A DNA stretch of 36,244 bases. Source: Henriciella sp. Lineage in GTDB: Bacteria; Pseudomonadota; Alphaproteobacteria; Caulobacterales; Hyphomonadaceae. The stretch's first letter is position 1. Each line of letters begins with the position of its first letter. The notes beneath the pieces are model-generated. The model was not told where the DNA came from, ran no database searches, and saw nothing but the letters and a program-made list of their open reading frames with translations. The position numbers and the translations under genes were made by a program. The stretch is taken from positions 1 to 36,244 of the forward strand of contig NVWP01000046.1 in assembly GCA_002733705.1 (NCBI GenBank), in the 5' to 3' direction. This document shows positions 8,789 through 15,804 of this stretch, piece after piece.

Positions 8789-9828
8789 GCCTGCATAGCC
8801 CCCGCCGTCGGGATCAGGGATTTGAAGCGCTCCCAGCCTGCTTCGATGTCAAAATCCATGGCGCGCTGGGATGCCTGTTCGGCAGCTTCGGCGCGTTCAA
8901 GGGCCCGCCCGGACAGCTCCGGCGCGGCCTCGGCAACTTCGGTCATCTCGGCAAGTATGGCCTTGCTGTCCTTCAGAAAGCCGGAACAGTGCAGAAGCAT
9001 GTCGCAGCCAGCCGCAATCGACGCGTCCGCGCGCTCTGTCAGCGTGCCGCCAAGGGCCTGCATGCCAAGATCGTCCGTCATAAGCAGACCATCAAACCCG
9101 ATTCGGCCCCGGATGACTTCATTAATCATGACTGGGGAGACAGTTGCCGCGCGGCCTTCATCGAAATGATCGTAGGAAATATGCGCCGTCATCGCCATTG
9201 GCGCGTGCCGGACATGGTGGAAAGCGGCAAAATCCGAGGAGAGCTCATCCTCGCCCGCCGTGACGCGCGGAAGCTCCATATGACTGTCCGCCATGGCCCG
9301 GCCATGCCCGGGAATATGCTTGATGACCCCGGCGACGCCGCCATCCTCCAGCCCTTTAAGCGCTGCAGTCGCAATCGCGCCAATCGTGTCGGGATCGGTG
9401 CCGAAGGCACGGTCGCCGATGATATCGTGGGCGCCGGGTTGTGGAAGATCGCAGACGGGCGCGCAGTCGGCATGAATGCCCATGGAGGAAAGCTCATATG
9501 CCATCAGCCGGTGTCCGAGCCATGTGGCCTCCAGCCCAAGCTCCGGATCACGCGCATACAGCGCTCCATAGGCCTTACCGCTCGGGAAAAGCGGCCATTC
9601 AGGGGCCGTGAGCCGCGCCACACGCCCACCCTCCTGATCGATGAAGATCAGGATTTCGCGGCCCACCGCGTCCCAGATATCCTGCACACAACGGATGACC
9701 TGGTCACGCGACTGGCAGGACCGCCCCATCAGGATCACGCCCCATGGCTTCTGCTCTGAAAAAAGGGCCGCTTCCTCCTTTTGAAGAACCGGCCCCGAAA
9801 TGCTCAATATACAAGCCTTGTTGGTCAT
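8785..9828 (-). CDS. nagZ: beta-N-acetylhexosaminidase NagZ
   Basis: A 347-residue glycoside hydrolase family 3 enzyme. Visible motifs are 'IDQEGGRVARL' (residues 63-73), 'KHIPGHGRAMADSH' (170-183, the mobile loop with the Asp-His acid/base pair) and 'TDDLGM' (251-256, carrying the nucleophilic Asp). NagZ removes N-acetylglucosamine from recycled anhydro-muropeptides in the cytoplasm. In many species its product feeds recycling and the signal for beta-lactamase induction. No signal peptide is seen, as expected. Overlaps of 4 bases with the SPOR gene and scpA place it in one translation-coupled operon. Confidence 0.94.
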   Translation of the reverse strand: MTNKACILSISGPVLQKEEAALFSEQKPWGVILMGRSCQSRDQVIRCVQDIWDAVGREILIFIDQEGGRVARLTAPEWPLFPSGKAYGALYARDPELGLEATWLGHRLMAYELSSMGIHADCAPVCDLPQPGAHDIIGDRAFGTDPDTIGAIATAALKGLEDGGVAGVIKHIPGHGRAMADSHMELPRVTAGEDELSSDFAAFHHVRHAPMAMTAHISYDHFDEGRAATVSPVMINEVIRGRIGFDGLLMTDDLGMQALGGTLTERADASIAAGCDMLLHCSGFLKDSKAILAEMTEVAEAAPELSGRALERAEAAEQASQRAMDFDIEAGWERFKSLIPTAGAMQA

Positions 9829-10661
9829 GACGTCTCGCGAATGATGATACAGTCTCCACCCGCCTGTTTATAGGATTCGCAGAATTCCCCTGCATCCGCG
9901 CGTGTGGCGAACCGCCCTGCCCGGACCCGGAAAAAGATGCCGTCAGCGCCGAGGTCGGCGCGTTCAATTAGTTTCTGCGCGCCGGAAAAGATGTCCGGAT
10001 GGCGGCTGGATACGCGCTGCCAGGCCTCGTCAGCCGCGGCTTGTGTGCGCACGGCAGAAATCTGCACCAGGAATTCACCGCCCGCTGCAAAGGCAAAACG
10101 GCCATTGCCTTGCCCCTGCAGCGCCGGGCGCGGCTCTGGCGCTGTCTCTTCGACGGGGGGCGCCTCATCGACATCGGCAACCGAATGCTGCGTGGGCGGG
10201 GTATCGCCAGAAGGCTCTTTCAGCGGTGGCAGGTCCTCGCTTTCCACATCGGCCGGTGCGACGCCGCTCTCGCCCGCGGAGGAGGACGGACGAAGATCGC
10301 GCGGCGGGCCAGCCAGAAGGGCCATCTCGCGCTGTGCGGCGACAGGCTGGGACTCCGGCGGACGCGTTGATCCGTCAATCGTGTCATAGAGCCGGCGGTC
10401 AAGGTCATCGATCTCAATGCCGCCCGGGTCATCCGGCGCATGCTTGTAGGGCTCGGTGTCGGCCATCACCATGGGCAGCTCACCGTCCTCTTCGCGCACG
10501 CCCTGGCGATAGGTGTTCCAGACGACGGCAGCGAAGACGATAAGCACGCCGATGGCGAGCGCGAGGATCAGCGGGCCGCGTCCGGAGTCGTCGTCGCGGA
10601 TATCAGCCCCGCGATATTCGTCCTCATAGGATGCGAAATCATATCTTCTGTCCTGGCTCAT
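9825..10661 (-). CDS. SPOR-domain membrane protein
   Basis: A 278-residue single-pass protein. A hydrophilic cytoplasmic start (about 1-29) is followed by one helix ('LILALAIGVLIVFAAVVW', about 31-48). Then comes a long low-complexity periplasmic linker rich in Pro, Glu, Asp and Ser, and a C-terminal SPOR domain (about 200-278; 'FLVQISAVRTQAAADEAWQRV' and 'FFRVRAGRFATRADAGEFC'). SPOR domains bind glycan strands stripped of stem peptides at the septum, so the protein probably marks or helps cell division. It heads the minus-strand nagZ-scpA-scpB chain with a 4-base overlap. In relatives a SPOR protein is commonly found here next to nagZ. Confidence 0.9.
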   Translation of the reverse strand: MSQDRRYDFASYEDEYRGADIRDDDSGRGPLILALAIGVLIVFAAVVWNTYRQGVREEDGELPMVMADTEPYKHAPDDPGGIEIDDLDRRLYDTIDGSTRPPESQPVAAQREMALLAGPPRDLRPSSSAGESGVAPADVESEDLPPLKEPSGDTPPTQHSVADVDEAPPVEETAPEPRPALQGQGNGRFAFAAGGEFLVQISAVRTQAAADEAWQRVSSRHPDIFSGAQKLIERADLGADGIFFRVRAGRFATRADAGEFCESYKQAGGDCIIIRETS

Positions 10662-10758
10662 CGTGCCTGACCCTTCATCGCCGCTATCATTGGTTAAGAA
10701 ATTGCCACCGCTTTGTTAATGATACTTGAATGGAGCTGGTCGCGCATCCCGCAATTGC

Positions 10759-11961
10759 TCACACCATGCCCTCCAGCGTGAACAGTTTGCGGTGCAGGTC
10801 GATCGCATAATTGTCTGTCATTCCAGCGATATAGTCACAGACAAGACGCGCCCGCCGGGCTTCTGGCGCCTGTTCTGCATCCTGCCGCAGCGGTGGGGGC
10901 AGTATGTCGGGCTCTGCTAGGAACAGCTCGAACAACTCCTTCAGCACGCGCTTTGCCTGGCTGCGCATGCGGTTCACCTTGTAATGCTTGTACATCCGTT
11001 CAAACAGGAAGGCCCGCAAGGCCCTCTGCTGGCGGTCGAAATCCTCAGAAAAGGCCACAAGCGGTTCTGGCAGCGCGCGCACTTCTGTGGCCGACTGGGG
11101 CTGGTATTGCGCCACGCGGCGCTCGGTCTCCTCAATCAGGTCCCCGATCCAGAGCCCGATGAGGCGCCGTACCGCCTCATACACCGTGCGCTGGGTATCG
11201 AGGACCGGATGCTCGATACGCACCGACCGGAAGACGTCACCGACCAGCGGCAGGTGCAGCATGTCATCTATGGTGAAGAGACCCGCAGCAATGCCATCGT
11301 CAATATCGTGGTTGTTATAGGCGATATCGTCGGCGAGCGCGGCGATCTGCGCCTCCACGCCGGCAAACTGATCCACTTCCAGCCGTTCCAGCTGGGCAAA
11401 ATCGCGGAAAGCTGCGGGCAGCGCTGAAATCGGTGTGCCGTCTGTCACAAGGGGGCCATTATGCTTCACAAGCCCTTCCAGCATTTCCCAGGTGAGGTTC
11501 AGCCCGTCAAAATTCGGATAGCGCTGCTCCAGCCGCGTCACCACACGCAGGGTCTGGGCATTGTGGTCGAACCCCTCATAGGTCTCCATACAGGCATCGA
11601 GCTGGTCCTCGCCCGCATGGCCGAAGGGCGGATGGCCAAGATCGTGCGCCAGAGCCATCGCCTCGGCCAGATCCTCATCAACGCCCAGCCTGCGCGCGAC
11701 AGAGCGGGCAATCTGCGCCACTTCCAGCGAGTGGGTGAGCCGCGTACGGTAATGATCGCCCTCATGGGCCACAAAAACCTGCGTTTTCTGCTTCAATCGC
11801 CGGAATCCGGACGAATGAATGATCCGGTCCCGGTCTCGCTGAAACGGCGTGCGGGTCGCAGATTCAGCCTCATCATGAAACCGGCCGCGCGAATTTTCCC
11901 ACAGTGTCGCAAACACAGCTCTCTTTTCTGGGAGCGCAGGTTTACCTATCTTGTGTTCCAT
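10759..11961 (-). CDS. dgt: deoxyguanosinetriphosphate triphosphohydrolase-like protein
   Basis: A 400-residue HD-domain enzyme. The start MEHKIGKPALPEKRA (base 11961) is preferred because family members begin near here and AAAGGGTG lies upstream; the frame stays open 23 codons further. HD motif: His77 in 'RLTHSLEV', His106-Asp107 in 'LAHDLGHPPFGHAGE', and a later 'YNNHDIDDG' Asp. 'RDRDRIIHSSGFRRLKQKTQVF' is the family's N-terminal signature. It cuts dNTPs to nucleoside plus triphosphate. Its start codon shares the bases CATG with the divergent erpA start, so its promoter must lie inside erpA. The gap of 97 bases to the SPOR gene is where relatives often have argS. Confidence 0.93.
   Translation of the reverse strand: MEHKIGKPALPEKRAVFATLWENSRGRFHDEAESATRTPFQRDRDRIIHSSGFRRLKQKTQVFVAHEGDHYRTRLTHSLEVAQIARSVARRLGVDEDLAEAMALAHDLGHPPFGHAGEDQLDACMETYEGFDHNAQTLRVVTRLEQRYPNFDGLNLTWEMLEGLVKHNGPLVTDGTPISALPAAFRDFAQLERLEVDQFAGVEAQIAALADDIAYNNHDIDDGIAAGLFTIDDMLHLPLVGDVFRSVRIEHPVLDTQRTVYEAVRRLIGLWIGDLIEETERRVAQYQPQSATEVRALPEPLVAFSEDFDRQQRALRAFLFERMYKHYKVNRMRSQAKRVLKELFELFLAEPDILPPPLRQDAEQAPEARRARLVCDYIAGMTDNYAIDLHRKLFTLEGMV
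11947..11959 (+). promoter_or_regulatory. possible -10 element giving a leaderless erpA transcript
   Basis: TATCTT at 11947-11952 lies 7 bases before the erpA ATG at 11960. A start about 7-8 bases after it would coincide with the A of the start codon. No Shine-Dalgarno-like sequence lies within 15 bases upstream. The -35 region (around 11924) is T-rich but poor. A weak call, made on spacing and the lack of a ribosome site. Confidence 0.35.
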
Positions 11962-12286
11962 GACCGACGTCACCCTTTCAGAGAATGCTGCCCGGCGCAT
12001 TAATGCGATTCTGGCGAAACAGTCCGGCAAGGACTACCTTCGCGTCTCCGTCGAAGGTGGGGGCTGTTCGGGCTTTTCCTACAAGTTCGACCTTGAGGAC
12101 ACGAAGAATGACGATGACATCGTCGTTGAGCGCGACGGCGCACGGGTCCTTGTGGATGAGATGAGCCTGGAATTCATGCGCGGGTCTGAAATCGACTTTT
12201 CGACCGAGCTGATCGGCGCCGCTTTCAAGATCAACAATCCGAACGCCACCGCCGCCTGTGGCTGCGGCACCAGCTTTTCGCTCTGA
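11960..12286 (+). CDS. erpA: A-type iron-sulfur carrier protein ErpA
   Basis: A 108-residue protein of usual length for A-type carriers. It has the three conserved cysteines that hold the cluster: Cys36 in 'VEGGGCSGFSYKF', and Cys100 and Cys102 in 'NPNATAACGCGTSFSL'. It passes Fe-S clusters from the assembly machinery to target enzymes. It could also be called IscA-like; the 'NPNATAACGCGTSFSL' ending and the short N-terminus favour ErpA. ATG 11960 is chosen because MTDVTLSENAARRI matches family starts; a TTG at 11951 is in frame but less likely. No clear ribosome site precedes it, so the mRNA may be leaderless. Confidence 0.93.
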   Translation: MTDVTLSENAARRINAILAKQSGKDYLRVSVEGGGCSGFSYKFDLEDTKNDDDIVVERDGARVLVDEMSLEFMRGSEIDFSTELIGAAFKINNPNATAACGCGTSFSL

Positions 12287-12326
12287 TCTGAAGACGCGTG
12301 ATTTTCTGTAAAAATCCGTAACTCTT

Positions 12327-12351
12327 GGAACACGCCCGGCGTGTGATGGTT
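12327..12351 (+). promoter_or_regulatory. EcfG-like stress promoter with an internal palindrome
   Basis: GGAAC at 12327-12331 is followed after 16 bases by GGTT at 12348-12351. This matches the EcfG pattern GGAAC-N16-cGTT except for the first base of the -10. Between the two boxes lies a perfect palindrome, ACACGCC-C-GGCGTGT (12330-12344), which could be an operator for a repressor. The leader would be about 60 bases, with AGGAGG at 12403-12408 before ATG 12418. Confidence 0.55.
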
Positions 12352-12417
12352 TGTTCTGCCACAACATCTACAGGCAAAAGGGCTTGTAGAGAACGCAAGT
12401 TCAGGAGGCAGAACGCC

Positions 12418-13113
12418 ATGACACTTTCCAAAACACTTCTGCGAAATTCAACGCTCGCTGCAGGCGCAACCATGCTGTTGGCAGGTGCACCCGCTTTCGC
12501 CGATCACCACAAGGAAGATGGCGCCTACAAGGCCGGCGACCACGAGATCGAGCATGTTGCCGATGCAAAAGCCACGCTCGCTCACTGCCGCGAGGTCGCC
12601 GAGACCTGCAGCGCCGATATCGATGGCGCAGCCGGGGTCCTCGTTTTCCCCGAAGTCTGGAAAGCCGACCTGATCGTTGGCGGCGCTGGCGGTGAAGGCG
12701 TCCTCTTCATCGATGGCGAGCCGCAAGGCCAGTATTATATCGGCAAAGGCTCCGTTGGCCTGCAAGCCGGTGTCGACCAGTCAGAAATGGTCTACGTTTT
12801 CCGCGAGCAGGATGCTCTTGACGAGCTGATGGATGGCGACGAATGGGAAATGGGCGCCGCTGCCGGTGCAACCGTCGTTGAAGCCGACGCCAATGCCATG
12901 GCGGCAACTGGCGATCCGCGCATCTACATCCTCAATGCTGAAGGCCTGAACGCCGAACTCAGCATCAGCGCCCTGCGCATCTGGCAGGACGACGATCCGG
13001 AAGCCGACGATGATGACGACATGGACGACGTCGATATGGATATTGATGACGACGATGACATGGATCACATGATGCATGACGATGACGACATGGATATGGA
13101 CGACGACGACTAG
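12418..13113 (+). CDS. secreted SYLF/YSC84-domain protein with Asp-rich tail
   Basis: A 231-residue exported protein. The signal peptide is residues 1-28 (cut after 'APAFA'). A compact SYLF (YSC84) domain spans about 50-190, with 'AAGVLVFPEVWKADLIVGGAGGEGVLF' as its core. Residues 191-231 are an extreme acidic tail: 27 of 41 are Asp, with seven Met and two His. SYLF domains bind phosphoinositides or phospholipids in eukaryotes; bacterial members are periplasmic or outer-membrane-associated and poorly understood. The tail could bind Ca, Cu or other cations. An EcfG-like promoter upstream suggests stress induction, and a strong terminator follows. The start is fixed by AGGAGG at 12403. Family sure, function unknown. 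Confidence 0.88.
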   Translation: MTLSKTLLRNSTLAAGATMLLAGAPAFADHHKEDGAYKAGDHEIEHVADAKATLAHCREVAETCSADIDGAAGVLVFPEVWKADLIVGGAGGEGVLFIDGEPQGQYYIGKGSVGLQAGVDQSEMVYVFREQDALDELMDGDEWEMGAAAGATVVEADANAMAATGDPRIYILNAEGLNAELSISALRIWQDDDPEADDDDDMDDVDMDIDDDDDMDHMMHDDDDMDMDDDD

Positions 13114-13138
13114 TCCATTCGTCCCTCATCAATCCTGC

Positions 13139-13171
13139 GAAGGGCGCTCCAGCTGAGCGCCCTTCTTTTTT
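13139..13171 (+). terminator. strong rho-independent terminator
   Basis: GAAGGGCGCTC (13139-13149) pairs perfectly with GAGCGCCCTTC (13155-13165) around a 5-base loop, followed by T6. It lies between the convergent SYLF gene and the sulP-type gene. Confidence 0.92.
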
Positions 13172-13180
13172 GGGCGGCGC

Positions 13181-14443
13181 CTAGTGCTCTCTTGGGGTCC
13201 AGTCGCTTTCGTCGGTGCGGCGGCTGAGACGCAGGGCAAGCCCGACCGCCACGCCCACACCAATCGCCACGGTCAGGTCCACCAGCACTGTCAGCACCAT
13301 GGTCAGCATCATGAGCGCCAGATCACTCTTGCCGGCGCGGACATATTCTCCCCATTTGTGCGGCTCACTCATATTCCACGCCGTCATTGCCAGAAGGGCG
13401 GCCAGCGCCGGCATGGCGAGATAGCCCGCCAGCGGTGCTGCAACCAGCATGATCAGGAGGATCACCAGCGCATGCACAATGCCGGCGACCGGTGTCTTGC
13501 CGCCTGCGCGCACATTGGTAGCCGTCCGGGCGATGGCGCCTGTCGCGGGCAGGCCGCCAAACAGCGATGAAGCAAGGTTCGCAGCGCCCTGTGCCGTCAG
13601 CTCTGCATTCGGGCGGTGGTGACCGCCGATCATCCGGTCTGCAACCATGGCCGAAAGAAGTGATTCCACGCCTGCCAGGAAGGCGATGATAATGGCAGAG
13701 GGCAGAAGCTCGACCAGCCGGCCCCAGCTTATCTCTGGCAAGTGCGGCATGGGCAGATGGTTGGGCAGTGCACCAAACCGCGAATAGAGCGTGTCTACGG
13801 GCAAGTTCATGAACGCGACAGCTGCCGACCCAAGCCCGACCGCCACGATCAGACCGGGATATTTCGGAGCCGCCTTGCGCAGCACGATGATCAGGACAAG
13901 GGTCACAAGGGCGATAGCGAGGGCGGCGAGGCTCGCCGTTTCCCGCGCCTCCCAGAGTACAGGCAGCTTTTCGATGAAGTCAGCCGGCACATTGGATACC
14001 GTCAGCCCGAAGAAGTCGCTGATCTGGCTGGTCGCGATGATGATTGCGATGCCGATGGTAAAGCCGTTCACGACAGCTTCCGGAATGAAGGCGATGAGGC
14101 GCCCTGCCCTGAACCAGCCGGCCACCAGCAGGATGAGCCCCGCCATGAAGGTCGCAAGGACCAGGCCGTCATAGCCATGGTCGGCAATGACCCCGAAGAC
14201 CACAACGATGAACGCCCCTGTCGGCCCGCCGATCTGCACGCGCGAACCGCCGAGCAGCGAAATCATGAAGCCCCCGACGATGGCCGTCACCAGCCCTTTG
14301 GCGGGGTCTGCGCCCGAGGCGATGGCAATGGCGAGGCTGAGCGGCATTGCGACCATGGCAACGGTGGCACCGGCCATCAGGTCGGACAGAAAAATCGACC
14401 AGGAATAGTCCTTTATCGTGGTCAGTATCTTGGGCTTGCGCAT
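13181..14443 (-). CDS. SulP/SLC26-family anion transporter lacking the STAS domain
   Basis: A 420-residue polytopic membrane protein. The SulP signature region is 'DLMAGATVAMVAMPLSLAIAIASGADPAKGLVTAIVGG' (about residues 21-58), followed by 'SRVQIGGPTGAFIVVV' and a repeat of helices to about residue 408 ('AIGVGVAVGLALRLSRR'). SulP proteins carry sulfate, bicarbonate or other anions across the inner membrane, often with Na or H. Most have about 500-600 residues with a C-terminal cytoplasmic STAS domain; here the protein stops 12 residues after the last helix. No separate STAS gene is next to it. Substrate cannot be told: a cyanobacterial-type bicarbonate carrier, a sulfate carrier or another anion are all possible. 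Confidence 0.92.
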   Translation of the reverse strand: MRKPKILTTIKDYSWSIFLSDLMAGATVAMVAMPLSLAIAIASGADPAKGLVTAIVGGFMISLLGGSRVQIGGPTGAFIVVVFGVIADHGYDGLVLATFMAGLILLVAGWFRAGRLIAFIPEAVVNGFTIGIAIIIATSQISDFFGLTVSNVPADFIEKLPVLWEARETASLAALAIALVTLVLIIVLRKAAPKYPGLIVAVGLGSAAVAFMNLPVDTLYSRFGALPNHLPMPHLPEISWGRLVELLPSAIIIAFLAGVESLLSAMVADRMIGGHHRPNAELTAQGAANLASSLFGGLPATGAIARTATNVRAGGKTPVAGIVHALVILLIMLVAAPLAGYLAMPALAALLAMTAWNMSEPHKWGEYVRAGKSDLALMMLTMVLTVLVDLTVAIGVGVAVGLALRLSRRTDESDWTPREH

Positions 14444-14576
14444 GGGACAGGGCCGTTAGCACGATCAGTTTGCGCCGAACACTGCGGCTGAGGCCCGCAC
14501 CTTGCTCGAAAGGGGCTTCCCTTCCCCGGCGTCGGTTTCCTAAGTGTGATTTTGAAAGCCCTAATGGAGACCCAAG

Positions 14577-15248
14577 ATGGACGTATCGCAGGCCGTGGAC
14601 CAGCGCATTTCGACGCGCGCCTTTCTCGACAAGAAGATTTCAGCCGATGAGGTTCGCGACTGGCTGACCGCCGCGCAGCGCGCGCCGTCCGGCGGCAACC
14701 TCCAGCCCTGGCGGGTGATCGCCGTCGCGGGCGAGGAAAAGCAGGCCGTGATTGATCTTGCGCAGAAAAAGCTCGCTGGAAATCCGCGCGGCGAGCCGAC
14801 CGACCGGCCGATCTACCCGGCCGATCTCTGGGAGCCGCACAATGCGCGCCGCTTCCGTGTCGGGGAGATGATGTATGAGAAGCTGGGCATTCCGCGCGAC
14901 GACAAAGCCCAGCGAATTCAATGGTTTTCGCGCAATTTCCGGTTCTTCGATGCGCCGCTGGGTGTCTTTTTCGTGATTGATGAGCGTATGGGTCACGGCC
15001 AGTGGGCCCATACCGGCATGTTCATGCAGACCCTCGCCCTGCTGGCCGAAGAGCGCGGCTGGGGCAGCTGTTTTCAGGAGTGCTGGGGCATCCTGCGGCC
15101 GACGCTGAAACAGCATTTCGGGCTTGGCGAGACAGAGATGGTCTATTGCGGCATGTCTGTCGGCTACCCCGATCCAGACCATCCGGTGAACCAGCTTCGC
15201 GCCGAGCGCGCGGATGTCGATGAGTTCGCCGAGCTCAAGGGATTCTAG
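14577..15248 (+). CDS. nitroreductase-family protein 1
   Basis: A 223-residue flavoprotein. 'DQRISTRAFLDKKISADEVRDWLTAAQRAPSGGNLQPWRVIAV' (residues 8-50) contains the FMN phosphate-binding R-x-S-x-R (Arg10, Ser12, Arg14) and the N-Q-P-W turn. The C-terminal 'GMSVGYPDPDHPVN' (about 200-213) is the usual closing segment. Family enzymes reduce nitro compounds, quinones or enones with NAD(P)H. Transcribed away from sulP; GGAG lies just before the ATG. A paralogue sits 3.2 kb downstream at 18446. Confidence 0.92.
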   Translation: MDVSQAVDQRISTRAFLDKKISADEVRDWLTAAQRAPSGGNLQPWRVIAVAGEEKQAVIDLAQKKLAGNPRGEPTDRPIYPADLWEPHNARRFRVGEMMYEKLGIPRDDKAQRIQWFSRNFRFFDAPLGVFFVIDERMGHGQWAHTGMFMQTLALLAEERGWGSCFQECWGILRPTLKQHFGLGETEMVYCGMSVGYPDPDHPVNQLRAERADVDEFAELKGF

Positions 15249-15380
15249 GCAGACTTTCCGGCGGGGATGCCCAGATACTGTGCGACCGGAATATCGGGCG
15301 GATTCTGTCAGAAATCACGGTGCACCGGCGGTGCATGGACGGTGTCTGGGCGGTGTTTTGAGAGGCCATCGCCTGCGAGC

Positions 15381-15409
15381 TTGACGGTTCTCGAAAAGCG
15401 ACATATCGT
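15381..15409 (+). promoter_or_regulatory. sigma-70-type promoter for a likely leaderless transcript
   Basis: TTGACG (15381-15386), then a 17-base spacer, then TATCGT (15404-15409). The expected start point, about 7 bases after the -10, is the A of the ATG at 15416. No ribosome site is present in the intervening bases. The -35 is five of six to consensus and the -10 is four of six. Confidence 0.55.
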
Positions 15410-15415
15410 TTTTCG

Positions 15416-15793
15416 ATGAGAAACGCGCATGATTACAGCCCCGGCGATGTCGTCTCCGTCCGTTTCGGGGGCGTGTTCCGCCATTATGGCATTGTCACCT
15501 ATGGCGGCCGTGTCATTTCCAACAGCCGCGCCGGCGGCGGCGTGATCAACCAGACGCTGGAAGCGTTCGCGAATGGACGCCCGGTGCGCAATCATGGCTG
15601 GCGCGAGGGAAGCGACTACCTCGCCCTTGAGCGCGCGCAAAAGCGCCTTGGCGGCGACTATCACCTCACCGGCTCGAACTGCGTCCACTTCGTGCGCCAC
15701 GCCAGAAGCCGCAAACCCACCGCGACACAGATCGCACGCGGTACGTTCGAAGCGTTCCGCGACATGCTGGGCCCACCGCGTAAACGCTGGTAG
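15416..15793 (+). CDS. LRAT-like (permuted NlpC/P60 fold) small protein
   Basis: A 125-residue protein without signal peptide. 'PGDVVSVRFGGVFRHYGIVTYGGRVI' (residues 9-34) and 'GSNCVHFVRHA' (86-96) match the two conserved blocks of the LRAT/H-rev107 family, a permuted papain-like fold. His23 would be the first catalytic histidine and Cys89 the nucleophile. The second histidine that normally follows about 12 residues after the first is replaced here by Ser35/Asn36. Eukaryotic members transfer acyl groups on lipids; bacterial roles are largely unknown (acyltransfer, thiol hydrolysis or toxin-like are all possible). The basic C-terminus (PRKRW) might touch membranes or nucleic acid. The start is the only Met and probably heads a leaderless mRNA. 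Confidence 0.8.
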   Translation: MRNAHDYSPGDVVSVRFGGVFRHYGIVTYGGRVISNSRAGGGVINQTLEAFANGRPVRNHGWREGSDYLALERAQKRLGGDYHLTGSNCVHFVRHARSRKPTATQIARGTFEAFRDMLGPPRKRW

Positions 15794-15804
15794 CGCACCC
15801 TTCC

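Noticed and set aside
10693-10719. Two GTTAA half-sites in the region upstream of the SPOR gene, like CtrA sites.
   Set aside because: CtrA sites have TTAA-N7-TTAA spacing; here the copies are 22 bases apart, so this is not a standard site.
8785-12030. A toxin-antitoxin, defence or phage module.
   Set aside because: All genes in this stretch have clear housekeeping identities, and no integrase, recombinase or defence gene is seen anywhere in the window.
12992-13110. GAT/GAC-rich stretch as a DNA tandem repeat or CRISPR-like array.
   Set aside because: Units are irregular and the reading frame is kept; it encodes the acidic protein tail.
13742-14491. Long plus-strand frame opposite the SulP gene.
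   Set aside because: It is rich in Arg, His and Asp with no structure and is antisense to a clear transporter.
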